Assembly (NCBI GenBank): GCA_028641055.1
Contig: CM054057.1
Coordinates: 725,085,521 to 725,149,520, forward strand
Origin: Alopecurus myosuroides
Taxonomy: Eukaryota; Streptophyta; Magnoliopsida; Poales; Poaceae
Direction of reading: 5' to 3'
DNA: 64,000 nucleotides
Within the stretch, counting starts at the first letter, position 1. The number at the start of each line of letters is the position of its first letter. Of this stretch, positions 54,247 through 64,000 are shown piece by piece. The notes under the pieces are model-generated. The model was not told where the DNA came from. It made no database searches and worked only from the letters and a program-made list of their open reading frames with translations. The translations under genes were made by a program, and so were the position numbers.

Positions 54247-57200
54247 TGTAACATCCCAAAATTTTCCTATTTTAAAATGTTAAATAATTATAATATATTG
54301 ATTGATTTGACTTGTATGGTTTGAGATTTCCTGAAGAATTTAAAACTTTGAGACTTGTTTAAAATTTTCCAAAACATTATTTGACCACCATGTCAGAGCG
54401 GATTAAAATGACTATCCAAATATTTTTTTTAAGACTAGAGAAACTTTTATAGAAATCGATGTTATTCATGTTGCATTTTATTTGCACCGATTTGGATTTT
54501 TGAACTTTTAAATATTCTTTCAAACACTTTGTATTTTCATAAGAGAGGAAATACTATGATGTTTCCAAATACAATAAAAGTGTTGGAAAATATTATATGC
54601 GGTGTTATTCCTGATTTATAAATTTCCTTTTGATTTGGAGAAATAAAATAATTTCCGATTCAAAATAAGTGAATGAGGGAGTATTTTGTTTTACTGTATT
54701 TTAGAAAATATTTCTAAAAAGATTATCATTTTACAAATCGCTATACATACTTGTTGAAAGAAAAAATAAAGCTACGTGAGCTAGCTACCTAGCAGAACGC
54801 TTGTACATAGCTCGTACGTACCAGGAAAAACAAAATAGAACCTGCACGTACACTACTGACCGACGCCTTGCACGTACACACGTTGGTCGCATGCAAAGCC
54901 GACCCAGCATAATCCATCAGGCCGGCTTCTGTTTATTTCTTTTCTTCTCTCTTACGGTCAATAACAATAGGGACCCCACCATCATCCCCTATCTGGAGTC
55001 GATCTCTACAGGAAGGCAAATTTCTTTCAAACCGAACAAAGTCCAGATTTTGCTCGCCAGATTGACCCGATTTCTTGGCTCCTCCTGCACGCAAAGTTCC
55101 CCATAAATACCCCCTCTGCCTCCCCGTCGAATTTTTTTTCCGAAAACACAAACCCTACCCATCCAAAAAGCTTATTCCAATCTCGCCGAAATCTGCCGCC
55201 ATTGCTGAATTCAAAGACGAGTTACAGGATCCCCTCGACCCTCTCCTTTCCTATTCTGTTCTCCTTAATACCTTGCAATATTTGATGCCTCGTTCGCATT
55301 CAGGCAACAAGAAACGGCGTCTTATGAGCTCGCTGGAGTTCGCTGTACTCAACGCATCGGTAACAACCAGCGCCGCTGTATGGAGCAGCGCCCGCGCCAC
55401 CGAGCTCTCCGTGACGTAAAATGCCCGTGGCCGAAGTTTCCGCAACCGGAGGAGCTAGCAGAAGGTCGCGTCCATCCACGGCCGGTGCGTTCACGGCCAT
55501 GGCCACTTTCGCCATTGTTCTGGCTATAACCAACCCCGGAAGGGATCGTTGCTGGTAAGGATACAGGCTCATGGCAAGTTTTTTATTATAATTAGATTGG
55601 ATGTCGTACGAGCCGTTAGATCTAGATCCATTGGTACCTGTTAAGTCACTTAAACGAAGAGGTATCGACGAATTACGTGCCGCCACGTCGTTCAAGCCGA
55701 GCCGTGAGCTGCAAGCCGAGCCAAGCCAGGAGCTAAGCTGCAAAGCCAAGCCTATTAGTCAAAGCCGGAAGAAGCTACACCGCCAGATTCAGATCAGACG
55801 GCCAGAATCGTCCGCGTCACCTGCTGAAATCTTAAAAACATGACTACTTTGAATATCAATAACTTTTGATCTATAACTCCGAATTAGTTGATTCTTTTTG
55901 CGTTAGTTTTGTAATTAAATTATCTATTCAGTAGTACAAATTATATAAACTATCAAGTTTTCGAATCTATCATATTTAAATTTTGGATATAAACCCCGTT
56001 TAGACATATCTATAGATAGATATAAAAGTGTTTTGAGCAACTCCTTTTACATTGTGCTCATCTAGATAATTTATTTCCATTATAAAACCCTTTTGTACCA
56101 ATTTAGATCTTATTTTTTTCACAACATCCCTCATACTTTCGCAAATAATCCCTCTTTGACCATAACTTGAAATCTGTGTGTCAGATCCTTGTCTTCCGTT
56201 TATCTATATAAAACCACTTCCAATGTACATAAATGATATCATCCTTGCTAACTTTTTTTATTGCATTCCTCATGTTTGAAATGTTTATGTTTTGATCATA
56301 TCTGAATGAGTGTGTATCTAGACTTTTCGAAGCTCCACCTATTATATTTCTATAACCTAAAAATGACTAAGGACCACAATCTACTCGTTGTTATAAAAAT
56401 ACGTAAGTAATTGTAACATATGTTTTGTTTCTCTCATGTAGTGTATGTTGGTTTTTCGTGTTGGTTCTTTGTTTGGAATTGCAATTTTTTTTGTTACTTT
56501 CACGTATAGACTAGAGAGACCAAAACCTAAGCCAGTGGACGCCATAAAACCATGACCATGTAAATTGTTCTAGTTGACCCTCCTAGTTGAAAACCACTAA
56601 GTCTGAATTTGTGAAAAGTCATGCCGTGAAGGAAAGTACCTCCTCTTCATCCTTGGAGTCAATCTGAAGGAACTACATGAAGAACAATGAAGGACTTAGC
56701 CAAGCAAAAAGACTTCAGAAGCATCTCCAAGAAGTAGAAGCACATAGAAGAAAATCAAGGAACTTCAAGAAGACCAACCATCCTTTTTCTCTTAGTCTTT
56801 CTCCCTCTTCTTTTCTTCTCCATTTGACTTAGTGGTGTGGCCAAGTTGGATTCAAGACTAGCCCCTTGTTTGTACCAAAACCATCAAGTGTTGGAAATTC
56901 AATGAAGACACCACACCAAGGAGGAAGCTACAAAGATTACTGAAGATTTTCCAAGACCAATCATGTCACGACCTAGGATTTGTTTTACAAGATTTAGAAT
57001 TTGTTTTCAAGTTGTCTAAGACTTAGAATTAGTTTCTCAGTGAGATGAGAAATTTTCATCAAGATATCAACAAGAAGCCAACTTCAACTCAAGAAGAATA
57101 CTCTCCCAGAAGATGAACAAGATGAAGAATTTTACAAGTCTTTTCAGGGGAACTCTAACAATCTCTACTCCCTCTCTTATTCTCTATGACTAAGTACCTA

Positions 57201-58931
57201 GATCGTAGACTTATACTTTAGATATTTTCATCCACTCAATAAGGAGGACTACAAGCAAGACAATTGAAGGCGTAAAGACTTAGACATCAGAAGTAGCTCA
57301 AGGAAGCAAAATAAGACTAAGAAAGAAATAGTTTAGACGAAGACATTTACCAACCCTTAGTCATAATTGGAAAAACCCAACTACAATAACTTAGTTTATT
57401 TTGTGCATTGAAACCAAATGTTTTCACCTGTTTCCTTTTGCTTTGTTTGTTGCTTTGTATGTTTTCTTAATTTGGTTCTATGTCTGTTAGCATGCTTGTT
57501 TATTCAGTTTGTGTTTTCAATGTTTAGATTTTACGGAGAGAACGTTCTTTTGTGAAGAGAGGTGATTGTTCTTCACCAACTTAAAAGGCAAGTAACGCAC
57601 CATCAAATCTCCCATATTTTTACTATGCATTACTAGTGTTTTTGAGTAGTATGCATGATAGGAAATTTTACTAAGTTATACTGTGCTATGCTATTATCCT
57701 AGTAGTGTGTAGCTATCTATTTACCTCGTCTTTACAACCTTAGAACTTGATAGATGCTATGCAATGTTAAAAATGGTTTTTACTTGATATTGTGGAAAAA
57801 TTCTAAGTAACAACTTCAATGAACCACCTCGGTGGATTTGGTTGCATGGCTGATGAGAGTTGAGTGTCACCCCGAGGAGTGTTCACTTGAGGAATGCCAC
57901 CCAGGAACAAAGAGATTCCTAAGTTCCTCTAAGTTTAGTAGCTTTCCGTGCAGCCCTTTGACATATGGGCTCTGTCTTGATCAACTAAGTTGTGAGAGTT
58001 CAGCCCTTGCTTGACATGAAGATGTAGCAGAATTATAGGTGGAACGGGTCTTGCTGGATGCGTTGAATTCTTGCTTCTGAAAGATCTCGTCTCAATTCTC
58101 TCATTTCCATGATGCACTCCGCGTGTATAGGATGTTTGGGCTAATTGAAGACAAAGGGTGAAAATGCACAACCTCTGCAGAGTTAGAAACTATGATCAAA
58201 GCCGTGTCCCCGGTAATGGATGACTTCGAGCAGCTGGACAAGGATGGATAGAAGGATCTCCTCATCTTTTTTGAATGAATTAAAACATGCTAGAAACCTT
58301 TTCCTAGAGCACATGCTGTGTCTACCCCTCTGTGCTACCTTTTCAAACTCATGGTGTGTCTACCCATGATGATTTTCAAACTTCATGGTGTGTCTACCCA
58401 TGATGCCTTTACCAAACTACATGGTGTGTCTACCCATGTTGGTTTTCAAAGATTTTTCAATGATTTATCAAATATAGGACAAAACTGGCTTTATGCAAAC
58501 TTAGCCAAAACTCCACCAAGCTAAATATGCATGTAGATATAGTCTTGCCATTTATATCCACCATAGTGTTACTTGCCAATACATTAAATTGTATTGACTC
58601 CCTTGTGGCTGCATATTCCATATTGCAGATATTTCTGAAGACGAGTGAGGATTTCGTTTAGGATCTCGAGACTATCGCCAACATGTTTTGCCTGTGGCAC
58701 ATGAAGAAGATGGGCTCAATGTTGTTCTATATTTTCCGATGTATTTTTTTTTGCTAGTCTTGTAAGGCTATGCAAGTTGTAATACTATTTTGTAAGACTG
58801 GATCATGCGATGTAATAGAATTTGATGCATTTGCATGATATTTCATCTTGTACTATGGTGCTAGCAATTGATCGAGGGACTAGCACAATAACACAGATGT
58901 TCTTGCATTATTTAAATGTGGGAACGCTACA
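54247..58931 (+). repeat. LARD LTR Y (complete)
   Basis: 4685 bp, TGTAACATCCC...ACGCTACA, uninterrupted. TATA-like CATAAATAC at 55102-55110, small ORF at 55421-55558, minisatellite at 58312-58455. Confidence 0.88.
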
Positions 58932-59877
58932 AAATGGTATCAGAGCATTGTGTTGCCTGTAGGATTCGAGACCCTAAGTTTGGAAAAGACCCTACGATTG
59001 AAAATCTACTTTCTTCAACTTATAAAAACAAAACATCTCGTCTTAATCCTTCTCATATCCTCTCATCTACTATTCACCTTCAAAATGTTCTTCTCTTATT
59101 ATAGATGACCTTACTTATATACCATCAAGACAAGTTTGGTGAATATCATGCCATGAAGTGAGGTATCCTTCACACAATCTGGAGTACTACAGAGGAGATC
59201 ATTGAAGAACTTAGAGAAGAAGTCATACCCCCAACAATCAGAAACACCTCAAGACATTTGAAGAGACTTCAGAAGATATAGATGAGACCACCAACCCAGT
59301 TACTTTGTTAGAACAAAGTTGTCGTGTTAGAGTATTGATCATACCAACGAGTGTGGTATGACAATATTAGTTTGTTTTCTAAAAACCTTTGTTTGGTGTG
59401 AAGTATGTTTGTTAGCTATTGTTCGTAAGATGAGTTTTCTTGATCTGTTGTGTTGAGGTAGGAACCTTCTTCAGATCTTTCTAAATATTTACGATCTATG
59501 TTAAACGCAAGAAGATACCCAGCTATAATGCCAACAAATACGAGAACACAACAAAAAGAAGGAAAATTTGCCAAGTACATCAAAAGACCAAGTTGAGAGG
59601 GATCCAAAGACTTTTGTTTGACCCAAAGAGTGACCCCTCAGTGTCAAAGGTAGTTCAACATACCTATGTTGGTCTACAACTCTATCGCGAAGGAAAGTTC
59701 TACTCAAGCCAATTTCAAATCAGTCTACACTCCAATATAATGAAAATAGACTACCCACAAAAGTTTCTTTTAAGGGTGGTAGCCACCCAGTTGCAATAGA
59801 ACCCAACTAACCCAAACCTATCTTTCTTTCTAGCCTTCCCAAATCTCGGGACGAGATTTCTTTTAAGGGTGGTAGTC
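58932..59877 (+). mobile_element. LARD internal region, copy 2
   Basis: 946 bp, same length as copy 1 and nearly identical. PBS at 58935-58946. Confidence 0.82.
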
Positions 59878-60371
59878 TGTAACATCCCAAAAATTTCCTA
59901 TTTTAAAATGTTAAATAATTATAATATATTGATTGATTTGACTTGTATGGTTTGAGATTTCCTGAAGAATTTAAAAATTAGAGACTTGTTTAAAATCCAA
60001 ATATTTTTTTTAAGACTAGAGAAACTTTTATAGAAATCGATGTTATTCATGTTGCATTTTATTTGCACCGATTTGGATTTTTGAACTTTTAAATATTATT
60101 TCAAACACTTTGTATTTTCATAAGAGAGGAAATAATATAATGTTTCCAAATACAATAAAAGTGTTGGAAAATATTATATGTCGTGTTATTCCTGATTTAT
60201 AAATTTCCTTTTGATTTGGAGAAATAAAATAGTTTCCGATTCAAAATAAGTGAATGAGGGAGTATTTTGTTTTACTGTATTTTAGAAAATATTTCTAAAA
60301 AGATTATCATTTTACAAATCGCTATACATACTTTTTGTAAGAAAAAATAAAGCTACGTGAGCTAGCTACCT
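59878..60371 (+). repeat. LARD LTR Z, truncated
   Basis: Matches the first ~550 bp of LTR Y, with a ~55-bp internal deletion near 59995. Homology ends in GAGCTAGCTACCTAGC at ~60371, after which the sequence is that of the OPT locus. Confidence 0.8.
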
Positions 60372-60835
60372 AGCTACGTCGGGGTCGCCCACTCGCCCTG
60401 CTTGGCATGACAGAGGCCTACGGTCATGCCACGTCGGTCGCTTATAAGGAAATGATGACATGATTGCAACAGCTTGGACTCTTCTTGAAAGATTCTAAGG
60501 AACTGTTTGCAACTTGGGATTCAGAAAACAACTGCAACCAAGGATTGAATTTCTTTCTGCAATAGTTCCTGTATACAAGGCGACTAGCTAGGCTGCATGA
60601 CAGCAATATGGAGCGCAAGAGTTGGTCAATTTGACCAACATGAATATGAAAAGCTTATAGCTTCTGTCCTCTGAGTTTGTTACAGACCATTCTTCATTTT
60701 TCAAATATATGGCATCTTTCGTGTTAACATGATTATAGCATAATGATGTTATCAATGTTTTAAACAAGATACAATGAAGATGCACAATATTCCAAGAAAA
60801 ATAACTTGCAAGTTTGCAATGTGTTTGCTAATCAG
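60372..60835 (+). other. Intron-like sequence upstream of OPT exon
   Basis: No gene seen. It ends in TTGCTAATCAG, a plausible acceptor for the OPT exon at 60836. No earlier OPT exon is visible before the LARD boundary. Confidence 0.5.
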
Positions 60836-61743
60836 GGCACTTCATGAGAAGGAAGAGCGCAGAAAAGGTGGCTTCACCCGCAACCAGTTCTTCATGGTGG
60901 CATTCACCTGCAGCTTCGTATACTACATCTTCCCAGGCTACCTGTTCCAGATGCTAACCTCCCTCTCCTGGATCTGCTGGGTCTTCCCCTCCTCTGTTCT
61001 TGCCCAGCAGCTCGGCTCAGGGCTCCATGGCCTTGGCATTGGCGTGATCGGTCTCGACTGGGCCTCTATCTCCAGCTACCTCGGGAGCCCTCTTGCTAGC
61101 CCCTGGTTTGCCACCGCAAACGTCGCTGCAGGCTTCTTCATCGTCATGTACGTAATCACACCAATTGCCTACTGGTTCAATTTCTATAAGGCACAGACCT
61201 TCCCCATCTTCTCAGCTGGTCTCTTCACTTCAACTGGGCAAAAGTACAACATCTCAACCATTGTGGACTCCCATTTCCATTTCGACACGGAGGCCTACGA
61301 GAAAAATGGACCATTATATCTTAGCACTTGCTTTGCTGTCACGTACGGTGTCAGTTTCGCAGCCCTTACCGCAACAATCATGCATGTTCTCCTCTTTCAC
61401 GGAAGGTAACTACTGCCGAACATTTGTCAGTCCGTTGTGCAAAGTTGCATAGTTGGAGTAGCTAAGAACTGTGATGCTTTTGTCCAGTGAAATTTTGCAG
61501 TTAAGCAAATCAGCTTTTCAGCAGAAACAGGTGGACATACACACAAAACTTATGAGGAGATATAAGCAGGTCCCCGAGTGGTGGTTCATCTGCATCCTTA
61601 TTGTTAACATTGCCATCACGGTATTTGCTTGTGAATACTACATTGAGAAACTCCAGCTACCCTGGTGGGGTGTATTGCTTGCATGCGCCATTGCCTTTTT
61701 CTTTACCCTCCCAATCGGAATTATCACGGCAACTACGAACCAA
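60836..61743 (+). CDS. Oligopeptide transporter (OPT family), two middle exons
   Basis: Exon 60836-61405 (splice AG/GGCAC, GGAAG/GTAAC) and exon 61488-61743 (CCAG/TGAAA, CCAA/GTATG) join in frame. Features of plant OPTs: [76 protein letters not shown], then [18 protein letters not shown] and the membrane segment ending ITATTNQ. OPTs are plasma membrane proton-coupled transporters of small peptides or metal chelates with ~12-16 membrane helices (~740 residues); about 275 residues are here. No stops or frameshifts. N-terminal exons are missing on the left; C-terminal exons may lie beyond Tat2, which is inserted in the next intron. Confidence 0.88.
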
Positions 61744-61792
61744 GTATGGATTCGAACAACTTGAAATCTTGCATATCATGCCATAGAGCGCT
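61744..61792 (+). other. OPT intron start up to Tat2 insertion
   Basis: GT donor at 61744-61745. The last five bases, GCGCT (61788-61792), are the presumed left TSD of Tat2; the right copy is beyond the window. Confidence 0.55.
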
Positions 61793-62691
61793 TGTCGTGG
61801 TGGTGTCACGGCAGATGCCATGGGATGGCTAAAGATGTGGGGACGATGGACGCTGGAGGTGTCCGGGGAGGGATCACGCGACGAGTAGCCGCGTGAGGTG
61901 AGATCCACACAACGCGAACAACACGATGTACCCAGGTTCAGGGCCCTCGTGAGGAGGTAAAACCCCTACTCCTGCCTTTCTCTATGTATTACGATGTCTC
62001 TCCGAGTAGCCACAGTACAAATGGTAACGCTACCGAGTAGCCTTTCTCTCCTCTCCGAGTAGAGCTAGGTCAAGAACTTAGGGTTTCTAGGGTTCACTAT
62101 GAGCCTGTGTGTACGTCTATGGGAGCATGCCTCGCGCAGGAGGCGGCGGGGCACCTTATATACGCGGTGCCCAGCCGGATACGTCCAAATCTAGACAAGT
62201 GTCGACATAGTGTGCACACTGTCCTTTCTCCGAGTACTCGCTGACAGCTTTGGTCGTTGATCTTGTCTGCTTCTGTAAAGTCGTTGGGCAAAACTAGGGG
62301 ACAGACTGGTATCACTGTACCTAGGCACAGAGTAGGCCCCCTTATCCTGCCACGGCCTGCTTCCATGCTGTCACTGTCAGGCAGGCCGTCCCCACGTGAA
62401 CAGTAGTTCGAATGCTGCCAAGTACGGACCCAGGATACGCGGGATCCTGTGTCAGAACGGCTCCTTTGACTTTCTGCCCGAGTAGGTTCCCGCCAATGGT
62501 TCCCGCCATTTGTACTCGGGCCAAACCTTCTACTCGTCAGGGTAGAACTTGATTGATATCTCCTTCTGGTCATCTTGAGGTGAGACCGAGTAGCAGTCAA
62601 CCGGGTAGCGAGTACCCGGTAGTCGGCTACTCTCTTCTGTAAGCGGCCTTTACCACCTGTCTTTACCCTACTCGGGGGTAACCCCCCGACA
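61793..62691 (-). repeat. Tat2 3' LTR
   Basis: 899 bp. TATA box on minus TATATAAGG (plus CCTTATATA 62154-62162). Rich in repeated CCGAGTAG motifs. Adjacent on the right (minus) is GCTTCGGGGACTGC, the polypurine tract (62692-62705). Confidence 0.82.
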
Positions 62692-63205
62692 GCAGTCCCC
62701 GAAGCTGGTTGAGTCTTGCGAACTTGTTCACTAGGCTCTGCCAGCTTAAAATCAGCCTTTGCATCTCAGCCATCGAACCTCAAGATGCCGAGTAGGTCCT
62801 CCGAGTAGCTGTCTGGAGAGTACCTTGAGTTTCCTCTCTTTCCGAGTAGCACTTGCTTTCTACTCTGAAACCGAGTAAAAAGACTTAGCGAAAATTCGCA
62901 AACTGAGCCTTTGCAGCGCAGAGCAACATCCAGCCCTTCACACAGGCACTGCCCACGTGTCAAGCATCCACGACCTCGTCGTTTGGTTGCCCAGGACACG
63001 ATGCCACGTGTCCAGTTTTCACGCTGTGGGCCCACCGGCCGTCATGTCCCATCACGCGCAATTACTGGCCACGATCTGGTGGTGGGATCAAATGCGGCCG
63101 TTACGCGCGCTGCCCGCGCTTGTGTGCGTTTCTAGCCGGCCACAGGACCCACCACACGCCACAGTCGATCCCACTTCCGCGGTGGTAACGGTAATCTCGC
63201 GGGGA
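62692..63205 (+). promoter_or_regulatory. Polypurine tract and promoter region of the Tat2 antisense gene
   Basis: About 510 bp. Contains several CCACGTGTC boxes (62950, 63003) typical of plant G-box-like elements. No protein-coding evidence. Confidence 0.5.
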
Positions 63206-63213
63206 TATAAATA
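63206..63213 (+). promoter_or_regulatory. TATA box of the Tat2 antisense gene
   Basis: TATAAATA followed by CCCCCGCGG and a C/T-rich leader, about 170 bp before ATG 63378. Parallels TATAAGTA at 8341 in Tat1. Confidence 0.65.
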
Positions 63214-63377
63214 CCCCCGCGGTAACTTCCTTTTCCCCTTCCCTGCACTTTTCCCCTTCTGCCTCTTGTTCTTCTTCGCCACCGAGCCCTCCGCCGCCGC
63301 GCAAGCTTCCGCGCCGCCGCGGACTCACTCCACCGAGCAACTCCATCCGAAATCATCCACTCCTCCCACTGGCGACG

Positions 63378-64000
63378 ATGGCCAAGGCTGGCTGGGCGGG
63401 TTCCCGTCAAGGCCAATCTCGCCTGGCTCGTGACCAGCAGAAGGGTTCCCCCCGGCGTGGAGTGCCGGGCACCCGACGACGAGGTTGTGCCAGCTCCACG
63501 GGACGGCGAGCGGGTGGTCTTCATGTCGCACTTCGAGCGCGGCTTTGGACTGCCCGCCTCCGACTTCCTGCGCAAGTTCCTCGACCACTTCGGGCTGCAG
63601 ATGCATCATCTGCCGCCCAACGCGGTCGTCTTCCTCGCCTACCATGCCGTGGTCTGCGAGGCTTTCCTCGGCATCAGGCCCACGACTGATACGTGGCTCA
63701 GGTATTTCAATCTTCGCCAACAGTCAGTCGGGAAGAAAGACGCCGCAGGCATCGGCCGCGCCACCGACACGGGCTGTGCCATGATGGTGCAGCGGACCGG
63801 GACGAATCATCCCCGCATCCAGGGGCTGGATTCCTGCCGAATGTGGCAGCAGACGTTCTTCTATGTCAAGAATGTCCCCGCCACGGAAGGGGTGCGGTTG
63901 ATGATCGAATCAACCTGCCCGCTTGGAGGAATCGTGCTCCACTCGGGTCGAACTGGAAGGAGAAGCCCACCATCGACGAAATCGCCATCGAGATAGAAGA
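63378..64000 (+). pseudogene. Antisense gene of Tat2 (PF04195-like), 5' part, frameshifted
   Basis: Homologous to the Tat1 antisense protein: PRDGERVVFMSHFERGFGLP, HHLPPNAVVFLAYHAV, CEAFLGIRPTTDTWLRYF, MWQQTFFYVKNV match the Tat1 domain in order. The ATG at 63378 (MAKAGWAGSRQG) is in another frame than the domain, which is open from before 63430 to 63996, so a frameshift lies near 63425-63440. Another lies near 63935-63950: the family-like continuation NWKEKPTIDEIAIEIE is in a different frame from the terminal stop at 63994-63996. Sequencing error is an alternative. The gene continues past the window. Confidence 0.75.

Larger units (their letters stand above)
39581..60371 (+). mobile_element. 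LARD-type non-coding retrotransposon in tandem form
   Basis: Order: LTR X 39581-53300 (holding an inserted LARD), internal 53301-54246, LTR Y 54247-58931, internal 58932-59877, partial LTR Z 59878-~60371. LTRs start TGTAACATCCC and end ACGCTACA; Y is 4685 bp and X is ~4690 bp without its insertion. Both internals are exactly 946 bp and start AAATGGTATCAGAGC (tRNA-iMet PBS). No gag or pol. The left TSD would be CAACT (39576-39580), but the right end is lost. Structure resembles LARDs such as barley Sukkula or rice Dasheng in principle; family identity not claimed. Confidence 0.85.
61793..64000 (-). mobile_element. Tat2: second Tat-lineage gypsy element, cut by window end
   Basis: Starts with LTR TGTCG...CGACA (61793-62691), then a polypurine tract, then an antisense gene on plus with its own TATA box. 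This is the same layout as Tat1, so the gag-pol genes should lie to the right on the minus strand. The LTR sequence differs from Tat1, so it is another family. Confidence 0.82.

Overview
The window is intergenic DNA from a large-genome grass, most likely a pooid (wheat, barley, oat or ryegrass relative). Support: LTR ends and polypurine tracts of the BARE/Angela copia type, gypsy LTRs beginning TGATACGTC, Stowaway ends CTCCCTCCGTTCC, Tat-lineage gypsy elements with an antisense extra gene, and 5-bp target site duplications (TSDs). No prokaryotic features are present. Nearly every base belongs to a transposable element. The only cellular gene recognised is part of an oligopeptide transporter (OPT) gene at 60836-61743.

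Layout. 1-555: end of a gypsy LTR, minus strand, cut by the window edge. 556-2223: 3' tail and 3' LTR of another gypsy element. 2224-2916 and 39399-39580: two halves of a decayed LINE reverse transcriptase gene. Between the halves lies a nest, with boundaries fixed by TSDs or by comparing related copies: LINE > gypsy element A2 (2917-39393, TSD GCGTG) > gypsy element B1 (2936-33460, minus, TSD CGTAT/TGTAT) > Helitron (6282-30002, between A and T) > Tat-lineage gypsy Tat1 (7406-25645, minus, TSD CGGTG) > BARE-like copia (10673-19050, minus, TSD CAAGC). By eye the LTR pairs diverge by about 7% (A2), 5% (B1), 2% (Tat1) and 1.4% (copia), which agrees with this order.

39581-60371 is a non-coding large retrotransposon derivative (LARD) in tandem form, LTR-internal-LTR-internal-partial LTR. 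A second, related LARD (41055-50079, TSD AAGCC, opposite orientation) sits inside its first LTR. 60372-61792 is part of the OPT gene, whose intron is interrupted at 61793 by a second Tat-lineage element (Tat2) that runs off the window.

The most interesting object is Tat1. On one strand it carries gag-protease-reverse transcriptase, with one TAG between protease and RT and no RNase H or integrase. On the other strand it carries a multi-exon gene with its own TATA box, whose protein has a gypsy-associated plant domain (PF04195-like), a candidate nuclear localisation signal, a candidate SUMO-interaction motif and a coiled-coil tail. The copia element sits in exon 5 of that gene. Tat2 carries a homologous antisense gene with its own TATA box. 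Most elements here look non-autonomous: A2, B1 and both LARDs lack pol, Tat1 lacks integrase, and the copia has young LTRs around a dead interior.
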